From Tillus elongatus (lineage: Eukaryota; Arthropoda; Insecta; Coleoptera; Cleridae), in NCBI GenBank assembly GCA_964006375.1, contig OZ023262.1:194867907-194931906 (forward strand): a stretch of DNA of 64,000 nt. Direction: 5' to 3'. Shown here in pieces: positions 53,401 through 64,000 of this stretch. A program made the position numbers and the translations under genes. The first letter of the stretch is position 1; each line of letters starts with the position of its first letter. Below the pieces are notes generated by a model that searched no databases, was not told the DNA's origin, and worked only from the letters and a program-made list of their open reading frames with translations.

Positions 53401-53714
53401 CTGGCTCAGCAAGTGCGTTATGGAGGTGAATTTTCATAAAAATCTTTTTAATAGCAAATATTCCTTTTTTTTTAATGAAAGCAGGTATCAAATTTGGTTA
53501 CCAAGATAAGCTATGTTATAGTAAAAACAATGTACCATATTTCATCAAAATAAGTTTATTGTTTGAAAAAATCCAAAAAGTTTCCCAAAATAAACTGGTT
53601 CCCGAAAAAAACTGGTTTCCTAGCCAACGAACCTTAAGTGAGATGCAAATTGAGTTATCGAAATTTAAAGCATTTATTGAAAATTCGCTACCAAAACGCA
53701 TTTGCTACGTCCAG
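53401..53714. mobile_element. ~300-bp TIR unit (CGTTATGG unit), copy 4
   Basis: The left end CTGGCTCAGCAAGTGCGTT and right end AACGCATTTGCTACGTCCAG are inverted. The interior resembles 4881-5187 in the same orientation (AGCAAATAT, TACCAAGATAAGCTATG, GTTTCCTAGCCAACGAACCT). Confidence 0.7.
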
Positions 53715-53815
53715 AATTCCTTGTCTCACAAACGAGTATTATATTCCGATAAAAAGAGGTGATCGATTAAAAAAAAAGTATCACCACGGCTTATAACCTA
53801 ACTTAACTTATAAAC

Positions 53816-54410
53816 CACGCTCTGTGATTTTAAAATTAATTCTATAAGATGTACCGCAAGACAGCCTATAATTAACATGTAAATATTTTTTCGTATCTGA
53901 TATATTAACGGATATATAGAACTTTTTTTCACGATAATTTCCTAAAAATTATAGACTATTGAACCATAAACTCACTGCCAAAGCAAGAGCCTCGGTGGTC
54001 CAGATGTAAGAACGTGTGCCTCTGAACCGACGAGTACTGGGTCAGATCCCAGGGTTCTCCTTTCACTTTTTCAGTACAAATTGTAACATTAATATCAACC
54101 GAGGTTCTGTCATTGTATTTAAGCAAGTTGAATGTCTGCTTGTTCCGCCCTTCGGAGGGGGCGTAAAGCCGTCGGTCCCGTGTACATGCGATGTTTGGCA
54201 CGTTAAAGGTCGCTACCCTCTTTACAGAAAGGCAGGGTTTCGGCAAAAGTTTCAGGATGGTGAGGTGAAACTGCTCCCTGGCGTTGGTGATTGACCATAG
54301 TCGCGGAAATAGGCCAACGTTAAAGAAACAAAAGACAAACACACAATTGCCAAAGCATCAGAGAAAGAGTCTATTTGAAATGAATTCTCTGGAAATATTT
54401 TAGTAAAATT
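53816..54410 (-). mobile_element. Long-form palindrome-element fragment carrying a SINE
   Basis: Body sequences on both sides of the SINE (ATAATTAACATGTAAAT, AATTATAGACTATTGAACC, GAGTCTATTTGAAATGAATT) match 60-260 and 14095-14450. The SINE target duplication joins them precisely. Confidence 0.65.
53986..54347 (+). mobile_element. tRNA-derived SINE, copy 2, with 10-bp target duplications
   Basis: Same family as 3808-4176. Box A-like GGTGGTCCAGATG, box B-like GGGTCAGATCC, then GGGGGCGTAAAGCCGTCGG and GGCACGTTAAAGGTCGC. The tail is A/C-rich. Exact duplications TGCCAAAGCA lie at 53976-53985 and 54348-54357. Confidence 0.88.
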
Positions 54411-54414
54411 CACT

Positions 54415-54760
54415 AAAGTCTGGACGCAGTAAATGCGTTATGGTAACAAATTTTCATAGAACTATTTTTAATATTAATTATGTTTTTTTTAAAGAAAGAC
54501 AAGAACTTTTGCTATAACCTTTATAGCAGAAACAATGTACAGTATTTCTTCAAACTAACTTTTTGTTTGAAAAAGTACACAAATTTTCCGAAGATAAATT
54601 TAAAATTTTCCCAAAAAACTAGTCTGACTTTCTTGGCCAACAAACCTATTCACGCAATTTACACCAAAACTACACCAGCCAAGATACAATTATTCACAGA
54701 AACCTTTTTGACAGAAATTTAAAAAATGTTCACATGCAATCTGTCTCATAATAATTCGCC
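54415..54760. mobile_element. TIR unit, one end only
   Basis: Left end AGTCTGGACGCAGTAAATGCG at 54417, with interior similar to other units (CTATAACCTTTATAGCAGAAACAATGTA-like). The right TIR is not present. Confidence 0.5.
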
Positions 54761-54989
54761 ATTTTTTCTACAAAAATTGGCAAGTAACTAATTTGAGAGC
54801 ACCTGTATATGGCACCTCGATTTTTTTGACGAATAATATAATTGAAAACCTACCTAAGCGCGTCATTTTCTTGGGACTCCGATTTCCATTCCACGACGTA
54901 TCACAATTTTTGAAATGTTCAAAAATGTAAAAAGTTCAAAAACAATTGAAATAACTCGAAAACGATAGGCGATATAACTTACAAGCATG
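54761..54989. other. No recognised feature
   Basis: AT-rich spacer. Confidence 0.35.
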
Positions 54990-55989
54990 CATTAAAATTG
55001 GATGGAAAATGCAATAATGCTACAAGAAAAGGGGTGTTTCATTAAAAAAAACTTAGGGGCCATCCTGTGGTTGTCAACATAATTTTATAAGATGGAGCTC
55101 AAAAGACCCTATAAATAAATTGTATAATATTCTCCCTAATCTTGTATAATAACGGATATATTGAGCTGTACAGTAAAAATGCACCACCGTGTATATATGT
55201 AAACATGTAAAAACTTGAATTGACCCCGGGGGGCTAGTTCGTACTCCTTTAAAGACATATTGAAAAACGGTTAAACTCGCAGTCTTCTCATTAACAATTT
55301 TTTTCTACGAAAATTCGCGAATAACTATAGACTCTTAAACCACAAACTCTCCAACTTAAACTACTGCCAAATCATCAAAAGATGGGTCTATTGAGATGAA
55401 TTTTCTGCAAATATTTTAGTAAAATAAAGGACAATGATGGTTGAGGCTGTAACTTAACTTTGTAACACACATTTACTATGACATTTTCTTTACATAACCC
55501 GTAGTTGTTTTAGGTTCTTTGTCTAAAAGTTGCAAATTTTGACGTTTCAAATCGCGACTTTGACATTTTAAGAAGAACATTTTCGAAGTATATTTTCTGT
55601 TATTTCTTGACCTTTGTGCGTCAACAAAACTTAATCTTTGGCTGTAATATACACTAGATCTTGTTATCCACTAAAAATATTTTGGTTTTCTCCGGTCACC
55701 AGTGGCACCCTTTTTTTTAAATGTCTATAATTATTTTTCCTTTCAACTTAGAGATCTCAATTTTCGCATGTAGGGTAAGTTTAATAGTGTAAACTTGAGT
55801 ACCAAATTTGGTTGCCATAGCTTTGTTCCCTTCTTCGCTATACGAAAAATTCGCTAAAAAATAACAACATGCCAAAGATAAAACTACGTAGAGGGACGGC
55901 AAATACAATAAAAAGCAAGATTTCACCAGCTGCAAACGTAACAATGTATAACAAGTAGCACGTTATGTGTGATAAAAATTGTCCTTGTT
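54990..55989 (-). mobile_element. Long-form palindrome-element fragment, microsatellite-poor
   Basis: It matches 14030-14690 at its left two-thirds (TATTGAGCTGTACAGTAAAAATG, TTTTAGTAAAATAAAGGACAATG, CAAATCGCGACTTTGAC) and 5890-6330 at its right third. Only TGTATATATG stands at the usual microsatellite position (near 55190), and a palindrome remnant is internal near 55290-55320. Confidence 0.6.
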
Positions 55990-56186
55990 TGCCAAATTTG
56001 GTTGCCATGCCTTTCTTATTTTCGGGGATACAAAAGTTTTTCGAAAGAAAACCCAAAATTTTCCAGAAGGAACTAGTCAGATTTTCCTGACTAACGAATT
56101 TATCCAAGCTAGTTGCAAAGGTACCTACCAAATTTAATCAAAATCGATCCACTATTTTTTGAGTTATCGGTGTGGCACACACAGAC

Positions 56187-56190
<4 letters not shown>

Positions 56191-56263
<73 letters not shown>
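56191..56263. repeat. (TA)n microsatellite, left of Penelope fragment
   Basis: TA tract of about 73 bp. Confidence 0.97.
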
Positions 56264-56266
<3 letters not shown>

Positions 56267-56568
56267 TCAAGTACAAACATTTAAGCAAAACTTAATAAAA
56301 GCCGTACAAATACAAATAAACAAATTATCAAAAAACAATAATCAAAACAGGAAACCGATACACACGACACAGTCAGAAAACACAACCAATCCGAGAACAT
56401 TAAACCGACCAATAGAAGCTCAACACGCAGGCGTCACGTACAATTTCAGACAGAGACCACACAGGAACGATCATAGTCAGTAGCGTACTGATGATGAACC
56501 AGGACAGTTTGAAGCTGCAGTCCACGTAAATAAATAAAAAATCACAAAAAGTACAGTAAACAAATGAA

Positions 56569-56570
<2 letters not shown>
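56264..56570 (+). mobile_element. Penelope-like 3' fragment inserted in (TA)n
   Basis: It aligns with the tail of the element at 24388-26474: TTCAAGTACAAACATTTAAGC, CAATAGAAGCTCA, GACCACACAGGA, GTCAGTAGCG and GTACAGTAAACAAATGAAGT. It is 5'-truncated, as expected of target-primed retroelements, and bounded by TA on both sides. Confidence 0.82.
56483..56526 (+). ncRNA. Hammerhead-like motif, degenerate
   Basis: CUGAUGA, extra U, stem II AAC/GUU, GAAG instead of GAAA, self-complementary stem III GCUGCAGU, C, then CACGU. The core base change probably inactivates it. Confidence 0.45.

Positions 56571-56653
<83 letters not shown>
56570..56653. repeat. (TA)n microsatellite, right of Penelope fragment
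   Basis: TA tract of about 84 bp. Confidence 0.97.
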
Positions 56654-56655
<2 letters not shown>

Positions 56656-56700
56656 CACAGATCTCCCCACTAGCGAAATTTTCTTAAGAAAATTCACTAC

Positions 56701-57159
56701 AACCAACTAGTTCATCAATAAATTTAGGGTTGAAAAAACAGGTTTTTATACAAATTTGTTACCACAACACACTGACTGTGTTATGAATTTTGTTAATTTT
56801 GTATTATCCTAAGACACAGACAACCTATCTAAAACACAAATGTATTCATGTGCTTGCACAAAACCTGAGTGCCTTTGCTAATCGATAACGTACCATATAT
56901 TCCACGAACGATTGGAGACAGTACAGCAAATCAATTTATAACCGCAGGATTCACAGGACTTAGTAGAGATTTTAAAGAAATCCTAAGAAAATTTTACACT
57001 CCATTTAGCAGGTCTAGTGAGTCAGAAACTGGAGCTTTATATTTTGTGCCTCTTACCAAACTTGCAAGGCAGCTAATATATAACCTAGGGTAATTCAATA
57101 TCCAACAGAACGGTCAGTTATTAATCAAATGTTCTTATATATTTGTTAACCTAAAAAAG
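56701..57159. other. Unassigned sequence with a 74-codon open frame
   Basis: The frame at 56869-57093 has no recognised domain and no supported start. Confidence 0.3.
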
Positions 57160-57290
57160 TCTGCATGCAGAATATGCGTTATGGTAGCAGATTTTCATAA
57201 AAAAGCGGTATCGGCAAAATTTGTAGTTAAAAAAGTTCGGGACGCAGCAAATGCATTATGGTAGTGAATTTTCATAATAATTGTACACTT
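57160..57290. repeat. Two element termini side by side
   Basis: Two copies of the GTCTGCATGCAG...GCGTTATGGTAG-type terminus occur 70 bp apart (about 57163 and 57237), each followed by ATTTTCATAA. This suggests one element inserted at or near the end of another. Confidence 0.55.
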
Positions 57291-58257
57291 ATTAGTAAGG
57301 TATATTATTAAAACTAATTCTTTAAATTTAAATGGATCTTGGAGATTGGTTTTATAGGTCCCAGTAAGCGATTAGTTGAAGAAATTTCTATTTTGTAGGG
57401 AGCTAGAAAATTTAAAGTTGGTACATATATGTAAGTACTGCAAGTCGCTTTAAAAAATTTCATTAAAGTTACAAAAGTATTCCAGAAAACAATTAATTAT
57501 TTACAAAGGGAATGTACCTGCCAAATTATCAATATGGCAAGTATTTTTCCTTATTAATTGCTTGGATGGTTTTGTTTTAGTCAACCCAATCGAAATAGTT
57601 TTTGCAAACAAAACAACAAAAAAGGTTTTTCAAAACAACTTTTTAGTTATTTGCGAAGCTCATTATTCTATTTTTCTTTAATTTTGTTGCCACGCTGCAT
57701 TTACATGTGTTTTACTATGGCTCAAGATTGACGATAGCTCAATGGGAAATTGAGTTATGGGATTTGAAATATTTTTACAAAAATTCTCTACCACAACGTA
57801 GTTGCTGCACCCAGACCCTTTTCATCACTTATTTACTGTTGCTGTATCCACACTTTTTTTAAATAATAAAATATTGTAGCTCTCTATGTGAGAGTGACCA
57901 ACCAGACAACCTGAAATTCATTTTTGGAAAAATATTAAACAATTGAAATGAGTAACAATTTGAATATCAATTGAAAATCTTGGTCCGCGGTTTCGTCGCG
58001 AGGGTGCTCCTCTCCCTTCTACATGCCTACAATCACCCTCAATGCATAAACAAGAACAATATGAACAAGAATAATTTCTTGGGAACAACCCCCAAGAAAA
58101 TTGTGGGACCTGCGGTGAGTAGGAGTTCTGGGCGAAGTAAACAGGATTCTAAGGAAGTATAGCGGTAAAATGGGTAAAAGGCAGCTTACAGAGGTCCCAA
58201 ATAAGCTGTTTTTTCGAACTTCCTGCTCACATTTCCTTCTTCTTCCTCACCCAGCAA
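57235..58257 (-). repeat. Inverted copy of the ~600-bp unit region
   Basis: Landmarks shared with 28140-29400 in reverse: CTGCCAAATTATCAATATGGCA, GGTTTTTCAAAACAAC, CCACAACGTAGTTGCTGCACC, ACATGCCTACAATCACCCTC, TGGGAACAACCCCCAAGAAA and CCTGCGGTGAGTAGG. Confidence 0.65.
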
Positions 58258-59004
58258 TAAATTGATTAAGGACCTGAATCTGACGCACGCCACTTTGTTA
58301 TTTGTTTGATTAGATGTTAGAATCATAATATACTACAGTCGGCAGCCGAAGGCATTTGTTAAAGTTAGGTTAAAATTAAAGTTGGGGTATTATTTACCTA
58401 CTCCTGTTTGTACTAACCCTGGAATATAGGTAGTTGTTTTCTATTCTAAGATTCTAAGGTATTAGAAATGTTGTTAATGACGTCTGCTAATTTCGAGGTT
58501 ATGTTTAAAACGTACACGCTTCTCAAGACTCCTGTCAGTTATCAAATGACAAATAGTGGTGTTGTCAAAGTAAACTAGGAGAGGAAGATTGCTTTTAAAT
58601 ACCGTGAAAATAGAAAGCTTAATATTTATACCTAACAGACGTAGTTCTAAATTGCTTTTAAACAAATTTAATCACTTTCATTAAAATAAATTATTTATCA
58701 ACATTTTACTGATATCTTCAGATTCAGATGAAAGTTGTCGCAAATGGAAACACCGCTGATTGTTTATTGTGACATATTTTCGTAGCTGTCCGTTTAAAGC
58801 TTAATTTAGAGATTTTGTTTGCAATGGAAGCGGAACCCTGATATATCTATCTGACCTTGTCAGACATTATAGGCATCTATTCAGAGGTAATTTCAGGACA
58901 TATCGTAAATTATTTGTTTTGTATTCAGTTATAACTCAAAATTAGTGAACCAGTTGAGTTCAAATTTGGTAGGTAGGACCACTTTTACAATGTCTACGCG
59001 ATTG

Positions 59005-59058
59005 TAAAGTTTTAGTGTAATATTTCTAGTAAGTGAAAAGATATTGCGTTTTGAAATA

Positions 59059-59136
<78 letters not shown>

Positions 59137-59184
59137 TATTTCAAAACGCAATATCTTTTCACTTACTAGAAATATTACACTAAA

Positions 59185-59190
<6 letters not shown>
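59005..59190. repeat. 186-bp perfect palindrome around a TA tract
   Basis: Arms 59005-59064 and 59131-59190 are exact inverted copies of 60 bp, separated by (TA)n (59063-59132), which is itself self-complementary. A second TA tract follows at 59189-59260. Confidence 0.92.
59063..59132. repeat. (TA)n microsatellite, centre of palindrome
   Basis: TA tract of about 70 bp. Confidence 0.97.

Positions 59191-59260
<70 letters not shown>
59189..59260. repeat. (TA)n microsatellite
   Basis: TA tract of about 72 bp, immediately after the right palindrome arm. Confidence 0.97.
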
Positions 59261-59263
<3 letters not shown>

Positions 59264-59386
59264 CATTTTTTTCTAAAAGTATTTGAGTGTCAAAACTGTC
59301 TAACAAACTCATCCAAGCTATTAAGGGGATGAAGAGGAGTGCCAACTTTGGTTTTGATTGTCAAGTATTTTTTGAGTTGTCGGTTA

Positions 59387-61708
<2,322 letters not shown>

Positions 61709-61763
61709 CCAGTACCCTTCGGTTCGGAGGCACACGTTCTTACCCCTGAACCACCGAGGTTCT
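61709..61763 (-). mobile_element. SINE fragment (tRNA-like head only)
   Basis: Minus-strand match to the first ~55 bp of the SINE at 3808 (CCTCGGTGGTTCAGGGG, GTAAGAACGTGTGCCTC). It lies at the truncated right end of the mariner. Confidence 0.78.
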
Positions 61764-62379
61764 TGAATAAAAGTTAAAAGCCAGGTAATTAAAAGTTTGT
61801 GGTGAAAAGTGAATATAAATATATAAAGTATATCTGGGGCTTGGATTACAAAGGGTGGCTCTTCCAAAAATCATATCTTCAGGGGCGCCCAAAAACAATT
61901 TTCCTGGGAGATAATCAAGTGGACTAGCACACCCTTGTATAGTCAAATGATATATTGTGTCGAAAGTGGGCACTCATTTTAGCTTATATTTCCCATAAAA
62001 TATTTGTCGCAATATTCAGCACAAGTAAATAAAAATAATAAATAATTAAGAACATAGACAATCTCACTCTGAAAAATTCTGTGGCGGAAGTCCTAATTAG
62101 GATCTTTATTAGGACATCCGACCTTCATGAAGTTCTTAATTCAGCAAATGTCTTGAGAGAATTCCATTTTTGTTAATTAAATCCTTTATTCGAACTACAT
62201 AACGAACGCAAAAAAATAATCCTGTGCGTTAACATAACATGAAAAAAATTTTGCAAAATTGCATTACTTTTAGAATTATAAAACATAAAATAATATTTAA
62301 TTTGAGAAAACAATGTAGCATTGACTCAATAATACAAAAAAGTTTCTGTAATATTCCCTTAAGCTTTCTGGAATCCGTG
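61764..62379. other. No recognised feature
   Basis: AT-rich. A small local inverted repeat, AAGTCCTAATTAGGA, lies near 62090. A 62-codon frame at 62239-62427 has no domain. Confidence 0.4.
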
Positions 62380-63075
62380 GCAGATGGTCTTGGAGATGTC
62401 GATACTTCTTGGTTGAAATACGTCTAAGGTGATGTGATTTCACTGAGATAGTATCACCAATAATTAAAGTCCTTCGGGGATATCTAATAAGACAAATCTG
62501 TTTTTAAATGTCACGCCATCGAAACTAGTCGTATAATTCAAGAAACCTATACATTCTTTTTTGAATTGCCAGTGGACCACTCTTGACAACTGAAATTCTC
62601 CACCATCACAATTTTTTTTCTGCTAATAAGTGGAGAACTTCTGGATTGTTCCAGACTGTCAAAGCTTAAAAAATTTATTAATTTCATTTCATATTTATCA
62701 ATAGATGGCTTTTTATGACAAGAAAGGCGAACTATTTTCGCCCAGTCATGCATATCACAAATATCCATCGTCTTTGTAGCCTTCACTTGTGTTCTATAGC
62801 TGCATGTGTCGCATCCACCTTCAAGTGCATATGCCCATTCAAAAGAAATTATTGGTGTACGGTTTTGAGATGTCTAAGTGTATGTAAAGTGTATGTATAA
62901 AAAACAATATGTTACTATTAATATTTCTATTCTGGCCACCACAATTGTCCGACCAGAAAATTACTACTTCCACATCTTTTGCAAACGAGACAACCATTTG
63001 AAAATACATGGAACCATTTTAATTGCTACCTCTTTAGCTGTACTTTCATTCCATCTCATGTAACCAGTTTGACAG
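62380..63075 (-). pseudogene. Transposon-derived SDNCGGQN-type protein fragment
   Basis: The minus strand gives YMRWNESTAKRG-like sequence (near 63060), FWSDNCGGQNRN (near 62950, frame-shifted), then FEWAYALEGGCDTCSYR, WAKIVRLSCHKKPSIDKYEMK and FLSFDSL. The order (WNE..A.RG..E, SDNCxGQN, then HS-x-x-D/E-like block) resembles a widespread uncharacterised insect/cnidarian transposon-derived family, recalled not searched. At least three frameshifts or stops. Confidence 0.5.
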
Positions 63076-63319
63076 ACTGCCATGACACATTGCGAAATTG
63101 AGCATCTACAACTTCAGCTTATAAAAGCTCTGGTCGTTTGTGAGTCATGGTGTCGGCAAGCAATTCTGTAGGTCTACTGTACATACTCTTTCCTTAGAAC
63201 CATCAAATTTGGATCGAATTTTGTTTTCTTATTAAATTTTGTATTTTTTGTCAAGCGCCCTGCGATGTAAGTCTTTTTCATTTTGAAAAAGTATAGCACA
63301 AGTGTAACACTTGACAATT

Positions 63320-64000
63320 TAGCAAAAAGTGGACGGTTAAAAAGTGAAGATGTTGCTCAAAATATTGCTATTTCGTTAGAGGAAAATGCTCATTCATCTA
63401 CTGCTGAACTCGTCAATATGCACGGAATTAGCTGTCGTTTACTAGGGAAAAACTTAAGATGAGAAAAAACATCATCCATGCAAAATTAGCCTCATTCAAG
63501 AACTCTTCGAAGACTACTTCGATAGACGGTAAGAATTTGTGAAACAATGGTGGATATTTGCAACCGTGATAAAAAAGTTGTAAGAAATGTGGTGTTTTGA
63601 GATTAGGCGACTACGTTTTGTTTGAACGGTATAGTTAGTCGACATAACTGCCGCTACTGCTGGCAAACTAATCATCACAGGGTGCAGAGGGCACGTACGC
63701 AACATCCCCAGAAAATGCAGGTTTTGGAAGGTATCTACAATAACAGAATTGTGAGAGATTTCTTCCTAAAAGAAACTTTAAACGGAGACAGGTATTTACA
63801 GCTTTTAGAGACACAAGTGATTCTAGCGCTGGAGGTAAGTGGACAGTTGCCAAATCATATCTGGCTTCAGCAGGACGGTGTACCACACCATTACGCTCGC
63901 ATTGTTCGAGATCGTTTAGACAGGACATTACATCACAGATGGATTGGAAAAAGAGGTACCATTGAATGACCTGCGCGATACCCCGACCTTAATCCAACGG
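63320..64000 (+). pseudogene. DD41D Tc1/mariner-type transposase, cut by window end
   Basis: SEDVAQNIAISLEENAHSST (N-terminal linker) is followed by broken sequence through the first catalytic block (a stop where Asp is expected, then TTFCLNGIVSRHNCRYC). Then the frame opens: HPQKMQVLEGIYNNRIVRDFF, LQQDGVPHHYARIVRDRLDR and HHRWIGKRGTIE, a stop, PARYPDLNP at the window edge. The spacing up to the window end fits DD41D. Different copy from the other four. Confidence 0.82.

Larger units (their letters stand above)
55990..56700 (-). mobile_element. Palindrome-(TA)n element split by a Penelope-like fragment
   Basis: On the minus strand: palindrome at 56672-56699 (GTGAATTTTCTTAAGAAAATTTCGC), TA at 56570-56653, a Penelope 3' fragment, TA at 56191-56263, then GACACCGATAACTC-type and TTCGTTAGTCAGGAAAATC body to about 55990. 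The conserved GAGCGC block is missing between palindrome and TA. Confidence 0.7.

Overview
This is low-GC, repeat-packed eukaryotic nuclear DNA, almost certainly from an arthropod and most likely an insect. The evidence is the repeat content: DD41D Tc1/mariner transposons, Penelope-like retroelements with GIY-YIG nucleases, insect-type Gypsy and non-LTR retrotransposons, and a tRNA-derived SINE. The species cannot be named from the sequence. I find no convincing host gene, functional tRNA/rRNA gene or CRISPR array. Nearly every recognisable protein is a transposable-element fragment, usually broken by stops or frameshifts.

The dominant theme is one repeat architecture, called here the palindrome-(TA)n element. 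It starts with a ~30 bp near-palindrome (TTAGTGAATTTT / AAAATTCACTAA). A ~90 bp block containing GAGCGCGAA and CATATCCGGGGTCAG follows, then a pure (TA)n microsatellite of about 55-150 bp. After it comes a block starting ACCGATAACTCAAAAAATA, then a body of variable length. The element ends near GCACTTGCTGCGTCC. Copies occur in both orientations at about 1-952, 8605-8790, 9303-9868, 12298-12830, 16593-19990, 22203-23510, 24199-29640, 36769-37456, 38131-38524, 40380-43709, 44042-44610, 55990-56700 and 57230-59607. The layout resembles Helentron-associated INEs (DINE-1-like), but no Rep/helicase is present.

About 27 long (TA)n tracts are present. Other elements repeatedly sit inside or beside them: a DD41D mariner (16838-18906), Penelope-like elements (24388-26474, 56264-56570), a second DD41D element (45904-48819) followed across another (TA)n by a deleted Gypsy-type LTR element (48914-52499), a fold-back repeat region (34205-35856) and a third mariner (59608-61708).

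Layout. 1-5.2 kb: palindrome-(TA)n element, compound microsatellites, non-LTR RNase H fragment, Penelope-like pseudogene interrupted by a SINE. 5.2-16.5 kb: non-LTR endonuclease/RT and RNase H fragments, TIR units, an antisense ORF1. 16.6-23.5 kb: mariner nested in a palindrome element, an older mariner pseudogene, an intact long palindrome element. 24.2-30.4 kb: very long element with a nested Penelope, then tandem repeats. 31-36.6 kb: hAT-like MITE, antisense RT, long inverted repeat, Tigger fragment. 36.7-44.6 kb: palindrome elements and two Penelope copies with hammerhead-like motifs. 45.8-53.1 kb: mariner-Gypsy-Tc1 array. 53.4-59.6 kb: SINE, TIR units, third copy of the very long element. 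59.6-64 kb: mariner, an SDNCGGQN-type transposon relic and the start of another mariner cut by the window end.
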